Source of the DNA: Echinicola marina
Lineage (GTDB): Bacteria; Bacteroidota; Bacteroidia; Cytophagales; Cyclobacteriaceae
DNA length: 64,000 bases
Reading direction: 5' to 3'
Assembly (NCBI RefSeq): GCF_020463795.1
Contig: NZ_CP080025.1
Span: 5,225,001 to 5,289,000, forward strand
The notes beneath the pieces are model-generated. The model searched no databases. It was not told the DNA's origin and saw nothing but the letters and a program-made list of their open reading frames with translations. Below, piece by piece: positions 46,284 to 55,626 of the stretch. Each line of letters begins with the position of its first letter. Within the stretch, counting starts at the first letter, position 1. The translations under genes were made by a program, and so were the position numbers.

Positions 46284-47831
46284 TTACCTGAAGCTTTCCG
46301 CTCCCCTTATGTTTTCGTGGTCAACTGATTTATCGGACTTGTTTTCAGTATCTAAAGGGATTGAATCCATCCCGCTGTTGAGTATTCTGGTGATGACCGA
46401 ATAATTATAAGTGTTGTAGTGTTTGGCACGTATTACTGCGTTTATGAGCCTTTCCCTGCCTGCCTTTTTATCATATCCCAAAATCCCCAGACAGCTTTTA
46501 TAGGCCTGTTCCGGATACGGGTAACTGTCGAGGATAACCTGTAAATAATGCCGGACTTCAGGATGTATCCCTTTTGCCCAGTTCAGGAAGAATTCAGGGT
46601 TCCAGTCACTTACAAACCTGTGGGCTGAAGGCATATGGTCCTGGACCGTAGTGTATCCGCGCTCCTTAAGGCTTCTTTTATGAAAAGCGATCCTTTCCCC
46701 ATCGTAGAAAACAGAAACGTAACTGGCTGAGTACACAACCTTGACTTTTTTGCCGATATACCTGTAGGGAATAGAATAATAATGGTTTTCAGGGTTCAGG
46801 GATATGTGGGAGGTTTTAGTGACGGTGGCATACTTGAACTGTTTGAGTTCATATCTTTCGGCAGGCAGGGGGGCCAGGGTTCCCTTTTCTTCCCTGTCGA
46901 AAAGCTCCTTCCTTGTTTCCGGTCTTTTCTGGAAAGGGGTATTGTTATGGATATTGAGGTAGTGCCGTATATCCGCATTCAGTGTATTGATGTCATGGTA
47001 AACTTTGTTTCTGAGCGGGGCGTATATCCTGCTGTAGACAATGCTGACGGTCTTTTCCACCAAGGCCTTGTCCTGCGGCTTCCTGCTCCTTGCCGGAAAG
47101 ACCACACAGCCGTAATGGTTGGCAAAGTCCAGGAAATCGGGGTTGATGGCCGGTTCATACTTGTCGGCTTTGGTGACCGCGCTTTTGAGGTTGTCGGGCA
47201 CCAGGGCCCTGGGAACACCGCCCAGGTAATGTAAAGCATTTTCAGTGGCTGCTATGAAGTCTTCTTTTCTTTGGGAGGGAATGGCTTCTACATAGCTGTA
47301 TTGACTGGCTCCGAGTGTGGCAACATACACTTCCAGATCAGTGAGTTCACCTGTTACAGGATCTACTATGGACAGCCTATCACCCGTAAAGTCTATATAG
47401 AATTTATCTCCCGGAACATGTTCAATTCTCATACTGGCAGATAGACCGGTACGCCACTGCCTGAAGCTTTCACAGAACTGTGAGTAACTGTATCCGTCAG
47501 GATGTTTTTGTCTGTATTCTCCCCACAGGACCCAACGGTTCACACCGGTCCGTTTAAGCTCCGGTTCCATATAGGGAAAAAAAGATATAAGCTCCTGGTA
47601 CCGCTCCCCTGAAACATGGTCCGGATCAGAAAGTAGGGCATCAAGCTCTTCGTCATTCATGGACAAAAGCTCTCCGTAAGAAAAACCTTTGGAATCAATC
47701 AGCTGAAGGTACTTCTTGACCGTGTTCCGGGCAATTCCCAAGGTTTTGGAGATGGTCTGCAGTGCCATTCCGTTGTCACGGTGGCGAATTATCTGTTTGA
47801 GATTACTCATGGTTATCGTTTTTCCTGCCAT
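46284..47831 (-). CDS. istA: IS21-family transposase
   Basis: A 515-residue transposase. An N-terminal helix-turn-helix (LKQIIRHRDNGMALQTISKT at about 11-30) precedes a DDE integrase core with D147 in FYIDFTG, D213 in LVPDNLKSAV and E259 in KALVEKTVS. The C-terminal domain carries the usual SLNPENHYYSIPYRYIGKKVKV beta region. Length and order match complete IstA proteins, and no stop or frameshift is seen, so the protein should be functional. Confidence 0.95.
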   Translation of the reverse strand: MAGKTITMSNLKQIIRHRDNGMALQTISKTLGIARNTVKKYLQLIDSKGFSYGELLSMNDEELDALLSDPDHVSGERYQELISFFPYMEPELKRTGVNRWVLWGEYRQKHPDGYSYSQFCESFRQWRTGLSASMRIEHVPGDKFYIDFTGDRLSIVDPVTGELTDLEVYVATLGASQYSYVEAIPSQRKEDFIAATENALHYLGGVPRALVPDNLKSAVTKADKYEPAINPDFLDFANHYGCVVFPARSRKPQDKALVEKTVSIVYSRIYAPLRNKVYHDINTLNADIRHYLNIHNNTPFQKRPETRKELFDREEKGTLAPLPAERYELKQFKYATVTKTSHISLNPENHYYSIPYRYIGKKVKVVYSASYVSVFYDGERIAFHKRSLKERGYTTVQDHMPSAHRFVSDWNPEFFLNWAKGIHPEVRHYLQVILDSYPYPEQAYKSCLGILGYDKKAGRERLINAVIRAKHYNTYNYSVITRILNSGMDSIPLDTENKSDKSVDHENIRGAESFR

Positions 47832-47886
47832 GCTTTACGGTTGGTTTTAAATCAACCGTAAAGGAAACGATAACTGAAAAATTAAA

Positions 47887-48081
47887 GGTGGTCAATAATG
47901 TCATTCTGGCCATTCTGACCACTTAAAGTGGTGGTCAACATGGCCGGATTGACAGTGGTCAATATCACCGGAATTTTACCCTTCGACAAAAGTTGATACC
48001 CAGAAGGGGGGTGGTCAACATCATCGGAAAAAAGTGGTCAGCATCACTGGAACAGGTGGTCAACATGAATCGGAATATACA
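47887..48081 (+). repeat. Right-end IS21 terminal repeats (GTGGTCAACAT-like)
   Basis: Copies of about 20 bases begin at 47887, 47931, 47955, 48011, 48034 and 48056, each with a core GTGGTCAAnATnnnCGGAA. Two more lie on the opposite strand in the left end (about 45439-45487). They are probably transposase-binding sites. The last copy runs into the terminal inverted repeat that ends at 48081. Confidence 0.88.
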
Positions 48082-48086
48082 CTTCC
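48082..48086. repeat. Target-site duplication of the IS21 element (right copy)
   Basis: CTTCC, identical to 45434-45438. The pair defines the insertion point within the codons for Gly-Ser (GGA AGT on the minus strand) of the disrupted gene. Confidence 0.9.
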
Positions 48087-48128
48087 TATCAAAATATAAA
48101 TTAAGGGGATTCTATAACTAGATTTCAT
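48082..48128 (-). pseudogene. 5' fragment of the IS21-disrupted signalling gene
   Basis: From the ATG at 48128 the minus strand codes for MKSSYRIPLIYILIG in frame up to the insertion point, where it would continue as STWVAFSSLYLGEVLEEIG at 45433-45379 and then the 358-residue remainder. The frame is kept exactly (15 codons plus two bases on this side, one base plus 18 codons on the other before the GTG). An AGGA lies immediately upstream of the ATG, as a weak ribosome-binding site. Confidence 0.88.
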
Positions 48129-48861
48129 TCCTTTATTGAGTAAGTAACTAAGATAAAAAATAATCTGCAAAAAAGGGCCCCGCCAAACATCTTAACAGTG
48201 CCTTATTTTGATTTAGTTTAAACTAATTTTTTTAGCCTAAACTTATTTAGCTTTATCTAAACTTATCTTAATACACTATATTTCAAATATTTAATATATT
48301 TTAATTAAACCTTTTTATAAGAATATATTTGTTCATATATACAATTCATCCTTTGGTATTTCTCATCATTTATAAAAGCTCTATTTATCATAATACACGC
48401 CATTAAAAGTAACTTCTACAGGTACAATAAGTCCTAATACACTTTTAATAAACCTCTCTTCACCAATGAATCTATAAGCCTTGCTCCTATCCTTTTTCAT
48501 CCATTACTTCAATAGATTATCTGCTTGGTTTTATCTAAGTAATCTTCTTTCTCATTCAATTCATCAATCCAAAAAAAACATTAATTTTATAAATAAAGAG
48601 AGTGTCTACATACCTGCAACCACTTAAAAAAGGGGGCAAAAAAAGAACAATAACTATCTTCCTTTTATTAAAACTATTCGGTATTTTCCATATGCTATGA
48701 CCGCCCGTCCATAATCCAAAGGAAAATAAATTATAGAAAAACAGAAAAAGACATTATCATAGATCAAATCCGGAAATAAAAACAAGTTATATTCACTAGT
48801 TTAACACGTACAATATACCAGCCTATAATCACAAAAACATCCTCCTTAACTCCCTTTAATC
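48129..48861. other. Intergenic region, 733 bp, AT-rich
   Basis: No gene was recognised. It includes the presumed promoter of the disrupted signalling gene (TATCTTAG on the minus strand, 48155 to 48148) and a cluster of TAAACT-type repeats at about 48213-48275: a perfect 14-base palindrome TTAGTTTAAACTAA (48213-48226) followed by CTAAACTTATTTAG and CTAAACTTATCTTA. These could be operators. The remainder has no clear structure. Confidence 0.45.
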
Positions 48862-49314
48862 ATGAAAAAATTAATAGCAGTATTCCCCCTTATACTATTG
48901 TTAAATCTGACCGGATATGGACAAGAAAAATACGATGCAGAACTTGCTGAAAAATACAAAGCCGATGATTATGGAATGAAAAAATATGTCATGGCATTCT
49001 TGAAAAAGGGACCAAATGTAGCGAACTATTCTGAGGAAGAAAGAAACAATATTCAGCAAGGACATATGGCACATATTGGAAAAATGGCCGAAGTAAAAAA
49101 ACTAGTTTTGGCAGGTCCTTTTTTTGGAGATGGTGAACTAAGGGGCATCTTTCTTTTTGATGTAGATAATCTGGAAGAAGCAGAAAAACTGACCAGTGAA
49201 GATCCCGCTGTAAAAGCTGGAGTTTTGACCATGGAATTACTAGAATGGTACGGATCTGCAGCTGCGATGGCTATTCCTGAAATTCATGAAAAAATTCAAA
49301 AAACGGCATTCTAA
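48862..49314 (+). CDS. Secreted YCII-related protein
   Basis: A 150-residue protein with a signal peptide (residues 1-20, ending YGQ) and a YCII-like domain (KKYVMAFLKKGPNVANYSEEERNNIQQGHMAHIGKMAEVKKLVLAGPFFGDGELRGIFLFDVDNLEEAEKLTSEDPAVKAGVLTMELLEWYG-type pattern). The His in QGHMAHI and the region LAGPF match the YCII fold. A periplasmic YCII protein is a common Bacteroidota arrangement; its function is not known. It starts with no clear neighbour and converges on addB. Confidence 0.82.
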   Translation: MKKLIAVFPLILLLNLTGYGQEKYDAELAEKYKADDYGMKKYVMAFLKKGPNVANYSEEERNNIQQGHMAHIGKMAEVKKLVLAGPFFGDGELRGIFLFDVDNLEEAEKLTSEDPAVKAGVLTMELLEWYGSAAAMAIPEIHEKIQKTAF

Positions 49315-49331
49315 AAACTGTAAAAAGAAAT

Positions 49332-49368
49332 AAAAAAATGGCCGGAATCAGTATTCTATTCCGGCCAT
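49332..49368 (-). terminator. Terminator of addB
   Basis: ATGGCCGGAAT (49338-49348) pairs exactly with ATTCCGGCCAT (49358-49368) around a 9-base loop. On the minus strand it is followed by a T-run (49338 down to 49332); on the plus strand there is no T-run. Confidence 0.85.
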
Positions 49369-49394
49369 AAGCTGTTCAATTAATTCTTGGAATA

Positions 49395-52256
49395 TCACCT
49401 TCCACAGATTTTATTATAAGGACAATATTTACATTTTTCCCAATCCTCTGTCTGTCCAAACGGAACCTCATCATCAAAAATCTCCTGAAGCAAACCTTTA
49501 AGACCTTGTTCAAATTCTTCTTGGTAATTCCTGTAATCATCTATTTCTTCAACCTTCCCCCTACCCTCTTTTAACTGCAAGTAAGGATTAAAATCATTGC
49601 TAAATATCTCCTTAAGATTATAAATAGCTGGCTTGAGTGGAAGGCTGTTTTCTGGAAATTTTTCTTGATATAGCATTCCATATATCAATGTTTGCATGGC
49701 CGCTTTATTGCGCTTAGGATCATCCCTATCGAATAAGGACGTCACAGAAGGAAAATCTTTCTGGTCTTTTCCAGATTTATAGTCTATCAAACGTACTACC
49801 CCGTCCTGCTTATCTACCCTATCAATAATCCCTCTAATGGCAATTTCATACTTGCGGCCGCTTACCTCTACTGGCACTTCTGCTTGATAGCGCACATCCT
49901 TTTCCAAGCTTACCAGTTCAAACGGTGCTCCAGCTTTATCCAAATCCAATAGGGCTGTGATATATTTCTGCAAAACATCCCTCACAATGGCCATTTGCCC
50001 AGTCAATTTGGTATCGGCCCCTACTTCAAGATGATAAAAATCACGAATGGCCTTTTCTATGGAAGGAAAGATATACTTAGACAGTTGGTCGAAGTCACCC
50101 TTTTCAACCACCCTTCTTTGCTTCCTCTCCATAAATCCTTTATACAAAAATTCCAGGCTATAATGTGCCAAATTGCCAAAAACTGATGCACTGACCTCTT
50201 CCTCTACTTTTTCCTTTTCCTTGATATTGGCCAAATACTGAAAATAAAACTTCAGTTTACAATCCAGCCAAACACTGAACGCAGAAGGAGAAAAGGCTGT
50301 CAAGGACTTACCATCTTCCTGCACTACATATTTTTCCAAAAGCGCAGAGATTGCGGGAGTCTTCGCAATACTGATCTCTTTTGGCTGCTGAAGATCTACG
50401 GGCACAAATACGACTTCCTCTTCTATTTCAATGGGCATTTCTGCCATCATTTGCTGTATATAACGACTTTTTTCTCCTACTTTTCCTTGATCTGCCGCCG
50501 TAGCATACACCATATGCACCTCTTCTGCCCTATGAAGCAACCTGTAAAAAGTATAAGCATAAATAGCATCATTTTGCTCCTGTACTGGCAAACCAAAAGC
50601 TCTTCGTAGATTAAACGGGACCAAGGAATTAAGGGCTGAAGAAGGCGGGAAACTCCCTTCATTCATATTGGCGATGATTACCCTCTTAAAATCAAGATTT
50701 CTGGACTCCAGTACTCCCATTACCTGTAGACCTGCCAAGGGCTCTCCTTCAAAGGGCAATCTAACTTCTTTAAAAATTTGCCTAAATAACCTGATAAAGA
50801 ATTCCAAGTTAAAGTCTATCTCGGTCTGGGATTGAAAAATCTCTTTGAGCCTCACTAATTGTTTATGACACTGATAGAGATAACTCCCCTGCAGGGTGTC
50901 TTCCTTAAGCTGATTTGCCAAACTTATCATCAAGGACTCCAGGTAGTCAAAAAGTTGTTCGGGCACCAGTCGCTGAAACACAAGTGCATAAAACGCTCCT
51001 CCTGCTGCTAAATCCTCTTGACTAATATATATTTGATTCTGCTTTTGAATTCTTTCCAAAAACTGCTTGACAAAAACTTCATTCCCAATTTTCAAATAGG
51101 TAGAGGAAAGCAAATCCTTTACTACCTGATGATAAAAATACACTTTCGAATTCTCTACCTTCACATAGCGCTGTAAATCCAGCAATGACTCTAAAAAGGC
51201 ATATACAGGTGCATTTCTAACCGGATAGCCCATTGTGACGTTGACACGGTCTATATGAGATGGCAATTGATGCATTACCGGAAACAAAAGCTGTTCCTCT
51301 GGAAGTATCACAACCGTTTCTTCTAAATGCTCCCCAGGCAGCACCTCATCAAGGATAGTTCCGATCAAATTGGCCTGATTAACCTTCAGCGGAGTAACAT
51401 ATACCTTAATCTTAGCTGGTTTAGTGCTGATATTTTCTGGCAATTCCTTCGGAAAAGTTGGCCCAAGTATTTTATCTTTTTGGTAATCCCTAAAAAATAA
51501 ACCTGCCTCTTGTTGTGGACTCTTGGTATAATAGGCATCCAGATCCCAATAGATTTTCGCACCAAATTTTGCCGTAAAATGTTTGACAAGCTTTTCTTCT
51601 GTGCCCGTAAAGGCATTGAAACCTACAAAAACGAATTGCTTAGATGGCCGTTCGAGTTTGTCCAACTGTTCTGCCACCTTTCTGTACAATTTGCCGGAAT
51701 AAGCATATCCCAAAACATTCAATTCCTCTTGAAACCTATCATACAGACTGGTCAAAAGCTGCCAAAACCGCAGAAATTTATCCTGATGTCCCCTCCCTTC
51801 TCTTTCAAAAGATTTCCAAAACTGCTTAATTAACTCGACCTGACTATTAGTCAAAAAACTTAAATCTGATTCTATTGATTTTATGTCTGAAAGTAGACTG
51901 TAAAGCTTTCTGTGGTCCACCAAGAACTGGTCGATATCATTAAAATCCTTTAGGATCATTTCCCCCCAATAATAAAACCTATCAAATGGCTCTGGATCGG
52001 GCTGTAGCTCCTTGTATATTTTATATAGCTCAAAAATCAAGCTCAGCTGATCGGTGGGTCTTTGCCCGGCCAAATCATAAAATAAGTCTTCTATCGTTCG
52101 TACAGCAGGCATCCACATCGGTTGACTAATGAGTTGCCCCAGATATTTGGTAAAAAACAAACCTGCTCTTCTGTTGGGAAGAATAACTGTCACTTCCTTT
52201 AGATCTGGATATTTGACCAGCAAGTCCTCAGCGGTATCTTTTAGAAATCCCTGCAT
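49395..52256 (-). CDS. addB: AddB-like subunit, PD-(D/E)XK nuclease (double-strand break processing)
   Basis: A 953-residue protein with a helicase-like fold (VILPNRRAGLFFTKYLG at the N-terminus and LESRNLDFKRVIIANMNEG) and a C-terminal RecB-type nuclease. The nuclease core shows IDYKSGKD, and cysteines at 942, 945 and 951 (CxxCx5C) together with the earlier Cys in WLDCKLKFYFQY form the iron-sulfur staple typical of AddB. It lies 1 base after addA, in the order addA-addB, and forms the helicase-nuclease that resects broken DNA for RecA loading and degrades foreign linear DNA. The terminator follows. Confidence 0.9.
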   Translation of the reverse strand: MQGFLKDTAEDLLVKYPDLKEVTVILPNRRAGLFFTKYLGQLISQPMWMPAVRTIEDLFYDLAGQRPTDQLSLIFELYKIYKELQPDPEPFDRFYYWGEMILKDFNDIDQFLVDHRKLYSLLSDIKSIESDLSFLTNSQVELIKQFWKSFEREGRGHQDKFLRFWQLLTSLYDRFQEELNVLGYAYSGKLYRKVAEQLDKLERPSKQFVFVGFNAFTGTEEKLVKHFTAKFGAKIYWDLDAYYTKSPQQEAGLFFRDYQKDKILGPTFPKELPENISTKPAKIKVYVTPLKVNQANLIGTILDEVLPGEHLEETVVILPEEQLLFPVMHQLPSHIDRVNVTMGYPVRNAPVYAFLESLLDLQRYVKVENSKVYFYHQVVKDLLSSTYLKIGNEVFVKQFLERIQKQNQIYISQEDLAAGGAFYALVFQRLVPEQLFDYLESLMISLANQLKEDTLQGSYLYQCHKQLVRLKEIFQSQTEIDFNLEFFIRLFRQIFKEVRLPFEGEPLAGLQVMGVLESRNLDFKRVIIANMNEGSFPPSSALNSLVPFNLRRAFGLPVQEQNDAIYAYTFYRLLHRAEEVHMVYATAADQGKVGEKSRYIQQMMAEMPIEIEEEVVFVPVDLQQPKEISIAKTPAISALLEKYVVQEDGKSLTAFSPSAFSVWLDCKLKFYFQYLANIKEKEKVEEEVSASVFGNLAHYSLEFLYKGFMERKQRRVVEKGDFDQLSKYIFPSIEKAIRDFYHLEVGADTKLTGQMAIVRDVLQKYITALLDLDKAGAPFELVSLEKDVRYQAEVPVEVSGRKYEIAIRGIIDRVDKQDGVVRLIDYKSGKDQKDFPSVTSLFDRDDPKRNKAAMQTLIYGMLYQEKFPENSLPLKPAIYNLKEIFSNDFNPYLQLKEGRGKVEEIDDYRNYQEEFEQGLKGLLQEIFDDEVPFGQTEDWEKCKYCPYNKICGR

Positions 52257-52257
52257 A

Positions 52258-55200
52258 TCACTTTACTTCAATTATTTTCCCTGTTTCCAAATAACATAAA
52301 TAGCCTTTAACCATTTTATGGCCCAATTCCTCTAGCAATGCTATATAGCCTTTCACCTGTTTGAAATATTGTTCCTTTTCCTCTCCCGTCTTAAAATCCA
52401 CTACTATGGCCTTATCTTCTAACAAAATCACCCTGTCAGGTCGCTTTTGCATACCTCCAGGCAAAATGATGCCTTGCTCCGTCAGCATTTCTCCGGGGCC
52501 TTCAAACCAATCATTAAAAACCTTATTGGAAAACAGGTTTTCTAGTTGCTCCTCTACCATCAACATTTCATTCTTATCCAGTCTCCCCTCAAAATAATAG
52601 GACTGCAAAAAGCTAAAGGCTTCCTTTTTATTCCTTGATTGCTCCAATAACTCATGGATCAATAATCCGAAATTTCTTTTTTGTCTGTGTTTCAATCCCT
52701 CCTCACTAAAATCAACCGCATTGGTTTTCACCTTCAACAACTCAGACCAATCTCTATATTTCCAAGAAAATTGCGTAGTTGGGGAATACTGAACATTCTC
52801 AATATCCTTTGCTTCTTCCGGCCATTCCCCCCAATCAAAAAGCTTTTTCTCCGAATCATAAAACGTCGTCAAATCTTCCTTTTCAGTCCTTAATCGACCA
52901 TTTTCGAAGATGAGCTTTATATTGTTTTCTATCGGATTTAAAGAAGGAGCAGTTTTAAGCGCCTTATATGGACTTAAGGTCCACAGCACCTCTTCTGCCC
53001 TGGTCAATGCCACATAAATCATGTTCAGGGTATCCAAATAAGACATGGTTACCTCCTCCTCATGAATAGGCTGAAAAACAGATTCAGCCAATTCTTTCCT
53101 CATAGTCAGGGGAATAATAGCCTGCATATTATGAGCTGAATCCTTAAATGGAGACCAAATGATATTGTCCTTTTTAAAATCCACTATTTCCCAACTCAAA
53201 AATGGCATTAGTACAACCTTAAACTGAAGACCTTTGGATTTGTGAATGGTCATTATGGACATGGCATTGTGCCCCTCGGGAATCTTGACGGTTCGTTTGG
53301 TGCTGTTCTCCTCCCACCAAGAAAGAAAACCTACTAAATCAGCTCGACTATTGAGCACATAATCATATACTGCTTCTTTGAAACCGGAGACATAGGCCAA
53401 CTCTTCTTTCAATTCATAAAAATCTAGCAATACAATCAGTTCCTCCACCATTTCAAATAATGGCAACTGACTTAGTAAAGCTTGTTTTGATATAAATGCT
53501 TTTATTTTCTCTTCCAGCCAAACTGGATGTGCCTTATCACCAAAAATATCATGGCCTATTTCCTTTTGGTGCAAACTGCTCCAATAGAACCACATGGTTT
53601 GAAAAGGCACCTTATCCTCTGGATCTAATAGAAACTGTAAACCTGCAACCAAGGCTTTCACAGTGGCCGCCCTGTCCAGAAACATGGACTCATCTGAAAC
53701 CACCTCGAAATTATAATTGAGTGCAGGATTTTCTGATTTATAGGCCATAAGCGCATCAGCAATCATAGCCCCCTCACTTTTTCTCCTGACCAAAAAAGCA
53801 ATGTCCTTTGGTTCATACCCTTTATCCTGAAGTTGCATAACCATTTCAGGAAGCCTTTCAACCACTTTGTCTTTGAATTTAAGCTCCTCATGCCTGCTTT
53901 CTTCCAAAAACTCCATGCGCACTTTTCCTTTATAGGTCACACTTGATTTTCTCCCTGAAACCTTCTGGGCAACATCTTCATAGGCTTTAACGAGGATATC
54001 TCCGCCATCCAAACCTACCTGTTTTGAAAAACTCAACTGTAATTGCTCAGGCAATAACTTAAATAATGCATTATTGAAATCAACAATATTCGGTAAACTC
54101 CGGTAATTGGTATCCAGGTTTTTGACTGATATTTGCCTGTCCCCAATATCTTCCTCCACTTTTTCCAACAATAATTTCATATCTCCCCCGCGCCACCTAT
54201 ATATTGACTGCTTCACATCTCCAACCAAAAGGTTTTTATTTCCTTGGGCAAGTGAATTCTCTAATAGTGGTTTAAAGCTTTCCCACTGAAAACTTGAAGT
54301 ATCCTGAAATTCATCTATCAAAAAATGACGATATTGATTGCCTACTTTTTCATATATAAATGGCGCATCATTCTCTTTGGTAATCTCTTTTAGAAAATCA
54401 TTAGCATCAGAAATCATCAAAAGGTTTTCTTCGTCCTTGAAATCCCTTAATTCATCCAACAGGTTCCTAAATAAACCATAGGCATAAAAGTTTTTATTGA
54501 TGGCTTCAAAAGTTAGCCATTCAGCCCGCATTGGAATCAATTTACCCCACATTTCTCCCAAACCAGCATAATAAGCGGAAAATATGGTATCCCTCAGCTT
54601 ACTACTCTTGGTAGCCCATTTGGATTCATCATGGACCAGCTCTTTTTGGGGGCCTGTAAGCTCTGGAACAGGCTCTTCTTTTATACCTAGCTTGTCGAAT
54701 TTACTGGCAAATCCTCTGGAAAAGTCAGACCATTCTAGCCCAAACTGCTGCCTGAGCTCATTGGCCTGTCTCTTTAATGCCAGGGCATTATCAACAATCT
54801 CCTTTCTCCTCTGCTCTAAATACTTCTTAAAAGCTTCTATATTTTCTTCATTAGACAGAAACTCCCTAATAAACTGCTGGTATTGTTTAAAATTTTCCGT
54901 GAATATTTCCCTGCCCAATGACTTGATATTAGCCCTGATATCCCAAGATTTACCATTCTGAATCTGAGTCAAAGCATAATCCACCAACCATTTATGTAAG
55001 TACTGATCTTCCAGCACATTTTGAACTACCCTATCCACCACCTGCTCCAAAACGGCCTCTTGATCAAGGGCAATATCAAATTTGGCCTGCAAGTCTATTT
55101 CCCTTGCAAAAGCCCGAACTACCTTTTGGAAAAAGCTATCAATGGTACTGACCGAAAACTGGGCATAGTCATGCAAAATAGCGCTGAGTACTTTTCCAGC

Positions 55201-55479
55201 CCTTACTTGCAGCTCCTGGGCATCTGTACCCAAATGTTTCATCAGCTCTTGATCCAAAAACTCGGTAGGATTCACCTCGATTTTTAGTCGGGCAAGTTCT
55301 TCTAAAATCCTACTTTTCATTTCTTGGGTAGCCTTATTCGTGAACGTCACAGCCAAAATAGACTTAAAGGCTGTTTCATTCACCAAAGCTAGCTTCAAAT
55401 ATTCCAAGGTCAGGGTATAGGTTTTACCCGAACCTGCCGAGGACTTATATATAATAAATGGCTTTTGATCCATGGACAT
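52258..55479 (-). CDS. addA: AddA-like helicase-nuclease (UvrD/Rep family)
   Basis: A 1073-residue UvrD-family helicase with a C-terminal nuclease domain. Walker A is SSAGSGKT (13-20), motifs NLLVGDVKQSIYRWRGGD and MTIHKSKGLQFKVVLMP are present, and the nuclease core VVDFKTGEEKEQYFKQVKGY lies at the end. It is shorter than many AddA proteins but keeps all main motifs. It pairs with addB (1-base gap) and should process double-strand breaks. The start ATG at 55479 is supported; an in-frame ATG at 55473 is also possible. Confidence 0.9.
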   Translation of the reverse strand: MSMDQKPFIIYKSSAGSGKTYTLTLEYLKLALVNETAFKSILAVTFTNKATQEMKSRILEELARLKIEVNPTEFLDQELMKHLGTDAQELQVRAGKVLSAILHDYAQFSVSTIDSFFQKVVRAFAREIDLQAKFDIALDQEAVLEQVVDRVVQNVLEDQYLHKWLVDYALTQIQNGKSWDIRANIKSLGREIFTENFKQYQQFIREFLSNEENIEAFKKYLEQRRKEIVDNALALKRQANELRQQFGLEWSDFSRGFASKFDKLGIKEEPVPELTGPQKELVHDESKWATKSSKLRDTIFSAYYAGLGEMWGKLIPMRAEWLTFEAINKNFYAYGLFRNLLDELRDFKDEENLLMISDANDFLKEITKENDAPFIYEKVGNQYRHFLIDEFQDTSSFQWESFKPLLENSLAQGNKNLLVGDVKQSIYRWRGGDMKLLLEKVEEDIGDRQISVKNLDTNYRSLPNIVDFNNALFKLLPEQLQLSFSKQVGLDGGDILVKAYEDVAQKVSGRKSSVTYKGKVRMEFLEESRHEELKFKDKVVERLPEMVMQLQDKGYEPKDIAFLVRRKSEGAMIADALMAYKSENPALNYNFEVVSDESMFLDRAATVKALVAGLQFLLDPEDKVPFQTMWFYWSSLHQKEIGHDIFGDKAHPVWLEEKIKAFISKQALLSQLPLFEMVEELIVLLDFYELKEELAYVSGFKEAVYDYVLNSRADLVGFLSWWEENSTKRTVKIPEGHNAMSIMTIHKSKGLQFKVVLMPFLSWEIVDFKKDNIIWSPFKDSAHNMQAIIPLTMRKELAESVFQPIHEEEVTMSYLDTLNMIYVALTRAEEVLWTLSPYKALKTAPSLNPIENNIKLIFENGRLRTEKEDLTTFYDSEKKLFDWGEWPEEAKDIENVQYSPTTQFSWKYRDWSELLKVKTNAVDFSEEGLKHRQKRNFGLLIHELLEQSRNKKEAFSFLQSYYFEGRLDKNEMLMVEEQLENLFSNKVFNDWFEGPGEMLTEQGIILPGGMQKRPDRVILLEDKAIVVDFKTGEEKEQYFKQVKGYIALLEELGHKMVKGYLCYLETGKIIEVK

Positions 55480-55626
55480 TAAAACAATTTAGACAAAACA
55501 AGAGCATTTTTTCGGATTATAAAAATGAAGGACACAGACTGTCATATTTAATTGATGAGATAGCTTTAATTTAATATTAAAGCTTAATTTCATGCTTTGA
55601 AAAACTATTAATTGAATCTCAACCCT

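Larger units (their letters stand above)
45439..48081 (-). mobile_element. Complete IS21-family insertion sequence
   Basis: A 2643-bp element with TG...CA ends. The left end begins TGTATATTCCGAT, and the right end is its near-reverse complement (ATCGGAATATACA). It is flanked by a 5-bp duplication, CTTCC. It carries istA and istB on the minus strand, both complete, and several internal copies of a GTGGTCAACAT-like repeat near both ends, as in other IS21 members. Intact ends, ORFs and duplication indicate a recent, possibly active insertion. It interrupts a signalling gene. Confidence 0.95.

Noticed and set aside
49395-55479. Treating addA-addB as a phage-defence island
   Set aside because: The pair is a standard repair system; no restriction, CRISPR, abortive-infection or phage genes are linked.
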